Shown here: piece after piece, positions 1-64,000 of the stretch
How the letters are laid out: each line of letters starts with the position of its first letter
Numbering within the stretch: position 1 is the first letter of the stretch
Assembly (NCBI GenBank): GCA_051294375.1
Contig: CM119264.1
Coordinates: forward strand, 20,674,248-20,738,247
DNA length: 64,000 nucleotides
Origin: Paraspadella gotoi
Taxonomy: Eukaryota > Chaetognatha
Reading direction: 5' to 3'
Position numbers and translations under genes: made by a program
Notes under the pieces: generated by a model
What the model saw: the letters and a program-made list of their open reading frames with translations, nothing else
What the model was told of the DNA's origin: nothing
The model's database searches: none

Positions 1-6009
<6,009 letters not shown>

Positions 6010-6021
6010 TATAACATTTAA

Positions 6022-6062
6022 GTTAAATGTAAGCCTTCATCGGCGCAAAGTTAATTGAATTT
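6022..6062 (-). ncRNA. Degenerate inverted hammerhead-like copy
   Basis: The reverse complement reads GCGCCGATGAAGGCTTACATTTAAC, aligned with copy 1, but the core is CCGATGA and the GAAAC box is lost. It is presumably inactive. Confidence 0.5.
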
Positions 6063-6091
6063 TGACAAATTATTTTCACAGTTTGAAGTTT

Positions 6092-6143
<52 letters not shown>

Positions 6144-6900
6144 AAGTTTCCAACAAAGAATTGAGAAAAGGACAGTGGTAGACTGAGAATAGGTTAAGGC
6201 TGAGGACAAGTGAGTGAAGCAGAGTGAAAGAGAAATGAAAATTTGGTCAGATTGCCAAAGTACAGTAAAATACATTTAGTAATGTAAAGGAAAAATTAAC
6301 ATTGAAAATAGTAAACTGTGAATATATTTAGCAATATAAAGGAAACATTAACATTGAAACTAGTAAACTATAAAAAATAACAATTAACTAAACTAAGTTT
6401 TAGATTAATAGGAGAATGAAAAATGAAATATGAAAGATAAAGATAGAGAATAGATAATGAGAAAGAAAGTGAAAAATAAGAAAAAGAAAGAGCTTTTTTG
6501 GACAAAGGAAAGGCAGTGAAAATGATACCGGGTCAATGGCTAATACCTCTTGTGTATACCAGTTGTCGTCATGGGACAGCTTGAGACATTCAGATTCTCT
6601 AAATAGATGGCCTGTGTTTGCAGCATGCTCTGCAACTGCATAGAGATAGTGACTTCTATTAATCTATTAATTTAGTTAATTGTTATTTTTCATAGTTTAC
6701 TATTTAAATTGCTAAATGTATTCACAGTTTACTATTTTCAATGTTAATTTTTCCTTTAAATACTAAATGTATTTTACTGTACTCTGGCAATCTGACCAAA
6801 TTTTCATTTCTCTTTCACTCTCCTTCACTCACTTGTCCTCAGCCTTAACCTATTCTCAGTCTACCACTGTCCTTTTCTCAATTCTTTATTGGAAACTTTG

Positions 6901-6960
<60 letters not shown>

Positions 6961-6962
<2 letters not shown>

Positions 6963-8080
6963 GAAGATGCGCATTTTGGTTTCAAAAATAGAGGTGGAAC
7001 AATCCTTGTCACGCTAGACTATGCAAAAGCTTTTGACAAAACATTTGGCTACAAGGTCTCATGTAAAAATTAATCAATATTAAACTACCATATGGCATGT
7101 TAAAAATAATTGCTCATTTTTGACAAAATAGAAAATTTTCGTGTTGTTTCACGAGGAGAAAGTTCTGATTTGATTGACATTCTGTGTGGCTCACCACAAG
7201 GAGCAGTCCTAAGTCCAGAACTATTTGCGTTCTATATAGAGGATCTCCTATCATAAAACCACTTGCTATACAAAATGATTATTCATGCACCAACCAACCA
7301 CTAACAATCGACCTAAGACACAAGGTCATAGATAATGCCTCACAATATGCCGATGACTCTTCTGCCTGGTCAGTCTCACGAAACTTAGATTCAGCGTGTA
7401 GATCTCTACAAGCAACCCTTCATCGTCTGGAAGAATGGTGCAACACGTGGTTTTTAGGACTATGCCCAGCAAAATCTAAATGTATCCTTATTACAAGATG
7501 TCCTTCTTTAAAAAACTATGATGTGAAACTTTTTTATTCAATGAGAGAATCCCTGTTTGTGACACAGTATACTTTCTGGATGTACAATTGACCAGAAACT
7601 TACATGGACAACCCATATTAATGACTTATTTTTTAAAGCAAAGTCGAAAATATAGCAATTAATAGAATTTCTCGTTATATTACAGGAGATAATTTTAAAT
7701 TAGTTCATCAACTATTTTCATCACTAGTAGTTTCATTGTTTTTATATTCATCACCATGTTTTTTATCTGCTGATTCTTATCACTGGGAAAAATTTGATAA
7801 ATTACAATTACGAGCAATTAAAGTCTTTCATAAGTTTCCTATTCATATAGATCAAAATATTGCCTTGGATGCAGCAAGCATGATCCCACTTACTGAATAC
7901 GTAAAAAATATATCTGTACAAAGAATAAAACGAATTATAAAAACTAACTCATTATTTGATAGTATTATCAATAACATTACGATTAATACTGTTTACACTA
8001 ATGTATCACCAATAGAACGCTTGTTGGGGTGGGATTCGGGTTTCCAACAAAAATGTCTGCTTAAATTGTGAGTTAGAAAG
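6961..8080 (+). pseudogene. Broken non-LTR (LINE) reverse transcriptase
   Basis: Frame pieces read GFKNRGGTILVTLDYAKAFDK (the DxxKAFD block), then GSPQGAVLSPELFAFYIEDLL, then QYADDSSAW (the catalytic YADD box) with LEEWCNTWFLGLCPAKSKC after it, and thumb-like sequence to about 8070. These are the ordered RT blocks of jockey/CR1-type LINEs. Stops and frameshifts break it at several points and it lacks a 5' part, so it is not functional. It lies between two (CT)n runs (6900-6960 and 8249-8290) of a ribozyme-bearing repeat. Confidence 0.85.
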
Positions 8081-8245
8081 AGCCCATGCCTATTGTCCAC
8101 TAGAATATTAGAATTGATCAGTTGTTCAGTACCATGAAAACTCAAAAAACTATTAATACTTACAAATCATAAGATAAGGTAGCTTTTTAGGGCTGTTTAA
8201 AGTACAAGCCTAAAGCTCGCACTTTTGTTTTTCAAATTCAAATTC

Positions 8246-8293
<48 letters not shown>

Positions 8294-8320
8294 TTCAAAC
8301 TCTGTGAAAATAATTCCATT

Positions 8321-8365
8321 CACTTTGCGCTGATGAAGGCTTACATTGAAGCCGAAACATGTCCA
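8321..8365 (+). ncRNA. Hammerhead ribozyme-like motif, copy 1
   Basis: CTGATGA (8330-8336) is followed by a stem II that pairs GGCTT with AAGCC, then GAAAC (8354-8358) and ATGTC, which gives a GUC cleavage triplet. Stem III would be minimal (AC/GU). Stem I pairing is poor in this copy. Minimal type I hammerheads of this form are known in Penelope-like elements and retrozymes. Confidence 0.6.
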
Positions 8366-8400
8366 TTTTTTCATGCTAAATAAATTCTTTTTTCAAAATA

Positions 8401-11400
8401 AAAACAAACTTTTCTCCTTTAATTCTACGAACGAAACGAAACGAAAGAAACAAAACAACATTTTAATTGTAAGGACGAATAAACTGGCAAAACTAAGAGT
8501 AGCAAATGTACGTAATCATGTGTGTCGAACCGTTATTTGATATTCAAATTGACCTTTAACAAACTCTTGAGCAAAATTCTTTTCCGTGCAACGAATCTCA
8601 ACGAAACCAAAGAGCCCCGACAACAGTCGGTCAGTCGGTCAGTCTCCTTTCTTTTCCTCTGACGCAGTTTAACTCCACCTCGCAGCAATATCACCGTCTA
8701 ATGTCGAATTCTTCCCTCTCTCCATCTCGCTTTCATGAGAGACTAACATTCGTTTCCGAAGAAACACTTACTTCCCCCCTTCCCCCCCGGGCAAAGGTCA
8801 TTTGGCTTCAGGGAATGGAGGGAGATTCGGTCCCACAGGGTCATCGGCAGGGGTCGAGGCAAAAGTCACTTCAACGGGAACTTGACCATAACAATCATTT
8901 CAGATCCCGAAACCTTTTTGGATTCGATCCGCCATTTTGGATCCGACGACGACGTCTCGACTGAGAATTTCTTTTTATATTTTTTTTTTTTTTGACTGGT
9001 TGAAAAGCGTTCGGGGGGAATGCGAGGGGAGATTGGAAAGGGAGGCCGAGTTTCCACAGTACGAAAGAGACTCTAGAAATGGCGATGGTTTTCGCAATTG
9101 GAATTGGATAAATATTCTCCCTTTTACGGCTTTGTTCGAGCGTTGGCGCGATTTACGAGAGGCTCTTACGCGAATCGCCATATTCGGCGCAATGAAGGAC
9201 GTTTCCGTTCTCGCCGTTTGACCCAATTTGCCTCACCCTTCCACCACTCGCGGGCTTCGGTTCTCTCGACGGTTCCCTCGACGATCGTGCGAATCAAAGC
9301 TTTTCCCATCGCGTCGATCGCGTTTCCAGAGTAATTTCGGTTGTAGATTCTCGCATTAACCTCACGCGCTTTGCAACTTTGATTTCCTGTCAAAATAGTT
9401 TCATTTTCTTTCTAAGATTAGTTAACTTATAAATTTTACTTTATATTTTTTGTTGCTGAAACCTTTTTGTTGCTCAAGCTTTCGAAATTTTGTAGTAAGG
9501 TATGTAATTTCGTGTAATTTTCTTTTAAATTTAACCATTTCGTTTAACGAATTCTTCCTCCAAACCTTAAACGACAAAAACCCAAGAACTCCCAAGTTCC
9601 GACATCCTTCATCCAGGCATCTTCCCCTCCATCACCGTCGCCCTCCCTCCTCCTCCATCATTGCCGCTTTGGCGGCGGCGGAGGGACAATCGGCGGCAAA
9701 AGACGTTTTCCTGCGAATCTTTAGAAAATGGTCGGAATCATAAAAGGGGAAGAAGGTCCTTTTGAAGCCGCCGCTGTGTCGGTCCGCCGAGCCGCGTCCG
9801 TCGGGCACGACCGGCCGGGGCTACCGGACGACCGGGCCCGACCAACGAGGAAGAGGAGGAGGCGGGCAATTTATGCTAATGAACTAAACAAGAAAAGGCT
9901 TCCCCTCGTTTTCGTCGTCGTCCTCTTCTTCCTCCCCCCTCCTCCTCCTCCTCCTCCGCCGCCGCCGCCGCCGAATTTGATGCTGGCGGCGCGAATAAGA
10001 GGGATGAGTGAGTAACGCAATTCAGGGGCGAGCGGGAAAAAGAGCGCCATTCAAAATCGCGGCCCGCACGCCCGGGTTTTTTTTTCTTTTTTCAAATGTT
10101 TGTTAAAAAAAGTCGAGAGACAATCGACAATTACCCAATTAGTTCGATTTATCATCTTTAATATCCTTTCTTTTAGTTTCCTCCTCGCTTTCCTCCATCT
10201 CTTCTCAAACCTCTTCTCCCCTTTTTATCTCGGCCATCCCTTCCAATCTCATATCCGGGATAATGTCCATCATACTTTTCTGCTTCCCTTTATTATCCCG
10301 CACTTCCCCTTGTTTCGGAGGAGAGACTGGGGGAAGACAGGAGGGCTTGGCAAGACCTTTGCTTTGGTGAATGAGGGAGGAATTCAGTGGTCCGATTACT
10401 TAGACGTGGAACGCGATCGAAAAACTGCTCTCTAACAGTAACATACGGCCCAAGTGCAAACCGAAAAAAAACCCTTTCCGTTGGTCTAGGGATTTCCTAT
10501 GTGAGTGAAAGAGCTTGACCAACGGAAAAACAAATTCGTGGAACCAACAGAACACTGAATAAAATGGAGGTTGATTGCAAAAAGAGGAAAAAAAAGCGCC
10601 CGCGTGCGCAATCGTAAAACGAGTTGATTGCGTAAAGGAAAACGAATGAGGCGGCGGCGAGACGACGGCAGGCGGAGCGGCGCCGCAGCTCCCTGGCGCT
10701 CTGGGGACAGAGTGGATGTATCTTCGTTTCTCTAGACGGTTATGGTGCCAAAAACGGCGGGAATAAATTAAGATGGCGTCACATTTACGGGGATCCGCCG
10801 AGAGAGGGGAGAATCCGAAAAAAAAAGAGCAAACGAAGTTTAGGCGGAGTAACGGCGGATAGCGCTGGGATCGCGCGGGGGAAAAAAAAGGGCAAACGGA
10901 GATTCGGTCGGAGCTTTAAAGTGAATTATTTTTGGAAAGAAGTGAAAAAAGTTTTAAATTCGTGGAAAAAAGTGAGAGGAGCAACCGCGTGTGTGTCTGG
11001 CAGAGGAGAATAAAAATAAGAGGATGAAGGCTGAGACTCGAATAATGTTTCAGTCGTGAAATAAAATTAAATGGAACGAAAATGTGGGACGAGACTAAAC
11101 ATGTTTAATTAAGGCCGCATTTTATAGCGATAGCCTGCGATATAGATGCAGAAAGCAAGTCTAACTAACTTCTGTTTAAGTTCAATTATAATCACAACCG
11201 TCAACGATCCGGTATTTATTTTTGTAGAACCACATTTTTTTCATGTGAAGCTAAACAAGAACTGAATTATATCTTTCCGTTGATTCAATAACAAAATGTA
11301 TTTTGCCAAACACAGACTACAAAAATTCCGCCACGCTAGAGATAGACGACTGTACAAATTTCATTACGATGTCAACAGCAGTATTTTTTTATTCTAATAC

Positions 11401-11689
11401 GAAATAAAAAATATGGCGACATTAAAAACGGAGGATGCTCTTTTTTTATCTGGTCAATACAATGTGTTTACCACGGCAAAATAAGGAGATTTTTAGGTAG
11501 GGCAATAATGAAAGGCAATTGAGCATAAATCGTATTTTTTACGGCGCCGACTTCCTCGACTCGAGAATCAAACCTTTTTTTTTCCTTCGCCAATTTGGAT
11601 TTTTATCGATTTTCACATTTTAAAGAAAATTACGCCCAATTGGTACAGACGGCGAGAAAGTTAAGGAATTTTTTTTTCTTTGTTAAAAA
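8401..11689. other. Intergenic, partly CpG-rich, no supported gene
   Basis: CpG- and GCC-rich patches lie at about 9660-10060 and 10640-10900. An exact 12-bp inverted repeat TTTCCGTTGGTC/GACCAACGGAAA spans 10475-10528. No splice-supported exon was found. A promoter for an unseen gene is possible but not shown. Confidence 0.5.
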
Positions 11690-11951
11690 TTTATTTTTCA
11701 AATATAAATAAAGTTATGAAAGAATATTATACTTTATCGGAATATAAAGTAAAGTCGACATGTTCCTCTACCTTAAAGATAAAGCTACGTCACGAAAAAA
11801 GGTTTGATCGGAGACTTTCTATTTCAAACTCTTGAATATATAGCACCATAAAAAACATAAACATCAACGATAAGAGGGTTTTAAAAAAGACTATTGGAAT
11901 AACATTTAATTTTACTCCCTCTCTCTTTTCAATGAAAGACTGGGAAGGGAG

Positions 11952-12010
<59 letters not shown>

Positions 12011-12150
12011 CGCGGCGTGCGCAATTACAATCACTGATAAGGCAAAACAACGTTAGAAGAGATTGATTAGAATTTCAATCCCTCCCGCGCTTCCCCGCGC
12101 CCTTCTTGATTCCCCCCCTCGTTCCTTGCCCCTCAACGGGCCGGGGTTTT
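11690..12150 (-). other. Probable 3' UTR of the Ig-superfamily gene
   Basis: The first AATAAA on the minus strand after the stop lies at 11695-11690, about 460 bases downstream. The stretch contains an interrupted (GA)n tract at 11955-12006, read as CU in the transcript. It has no other coding signal. The 3' end is inferred. Confidence 0.35.
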
Positions 12151-63435
<51,285 letters not shown>

Positions 63436-63756
63436 CTAAAAGGGAGGGGGAGAGGAGGAAGAGGAAGAGGGTATTAAGGAAATGATTAAGGAAGGGAGGA
63501 TACTGAATAGTGGGGAGAGATGAGAAAATTAAAAAAAAAGAGTAAAAGTGGGGAAAAAATGAAAGAAAGGCAGATAGGGCACATGTGGGACACAGGAACG
63601 AGTAAGAAAGTGGAAAAGGGAAAGTGTTAAGGAACTAGACGTGGACAAGCGGGGGGAGAGAAAAGGAATAAATCAGAGAGCAGAACCGTCCTTTGATTTT
63701 TAATTAAAGCCTACGATTTGTTGTCTCAGGAGAGCAAGTATTACGCCGTCCAAAAA

Positions 63757-63943
63757 GGCGCAGTTTGAACGGGCTGTAAGGAGACAGTTTAAACTGCGCC
63801 GTGCGCCCTCTTCCTGTTCACAAAAACTGTCTTCTTTTCCTCTGTTTTGGGGAATCCCCGCCACTATTTTTTATGGGGATTAACGTTTGAAGCCCTCTGC
63901 CTTATCCACGGTGGGGAATTCCCGCCAGAGAGAGAGAGAGAAA
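63757..63943. promoter_or_regulatory. Inverted repeat and kB-like sites, weak
   Basis: GGCGCAGTTTGAAC (63757) pairs with GTTTAAACTGCGCC (63787), 13 of 14 bases. GGGGAATCCCC (near 63848) and GGGGAATTCCC (near 63934) match Rel/NF-kB consensus. They lie upstream of exon 1 of the visible gene. Function is speculative. Confidence 0.3.
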
Positions 63944-64000
63944 AAGGAACATTTGAGAGAGAAAGAGAAACAGAAAGAGAGAAAGAGAGAGAGAGAGAGA

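Larger units (their letters stand above)
6010..8400. mobile_element. Fold-back repeat locus 1 (hammerhead/(CT)n family)
   Basis: A left arm (about 6010-6405, minus orientation) matches, in reverse complement, about 6650-6960 and also 8249-8370. The right copy is therefore split by the RT relic inside its (CT)n tract. Plus-strand order is a TCTGGCAATCTGACC head, then CTACCACTGTCC, (CT)n, AACTTCAAAC, and a hammerhead-like core. The arms are roughly 90-95% alike by eye. Confidence 0.75.

Overview
The window looks like arthropod nuclear DNA, probably from a noisy long-read draft assembly. The evidence for a eukaryote is intron-split coding exons with GT/AG splice sites, LTR and non-LTR retroelements, DNA transposons, a tRNA-derived SINE and very abundant (CT)n/(GA)n microsatellites. 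A short TTAGG run and an arthropod-type Gag zinc motif favour arthropod. I cannot place it more precisely. There are five N gaps. Duplicated copies differ mainly by one-base indels, often in homopolymers, and satellite copies decay by indels, so single frameshifts should be read with caution.

The only host gene I can support is on the minus strand and covers most of the window (63435 down to 12151). Fourteen exons join with consistent phases into one open frame of 687 residues plus stop; the 5' end lies beyond the window. It encodes a type I membrane protein: the end of a V-set Ig domain, three further Ig domains (the last lacking its F-strand Cys), one transmembrane helix, and a cytoplasmic tail with a histidine-rich segment. 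It resembles an insect fasciclin-3-type adhesion protein from memory, not from a search. Everything else between 12 and 63 kb lies in its introns.

Mobile DNA fills those introns and the 3' flank. Intron 2 holds a young, apparently intact Ty3/gypsy element (35495-41777) with near-identical LTRs, gag, a textbook -1 frameshift site and a complete pol; it abuts a decayed integrase end from another gypsy element. Intron 1 holds a hAT-like element with an exact 8-bp target duplication (60697-62974), which contains a nested TTAA-flanked element whose empty site survives in an adjacent duplicate. Intron 1 also holds a TTAA-type element (about 48845-51094), duplicated and inverted blocks (50-54 kb) and degenerate satellites (57-59.5 kb). 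A broken non-LTR reverse transcriptase lies at 6961-8080.

The most interesting signal is a repeat family with a shared layout: an ACCACTGTCC-type head, a (CT)n tract, then a sequence with the conserved core of a type I hammerhead ribozyme (CUGAUGA, stem II, GAAAC-AUGU). Copies occur near 8.33 kb, 50.3 kb and 52.2 kb, with mutated inverted partners near 6.04 kb and 49.18 kb, so at least two loci form large fold-backs with ribozyme-like ends. Similar minimal hammerheads are known from Penelope-like elements and retrozymes; the (CT)n fold-back arrangement here is unfamiliar to me.
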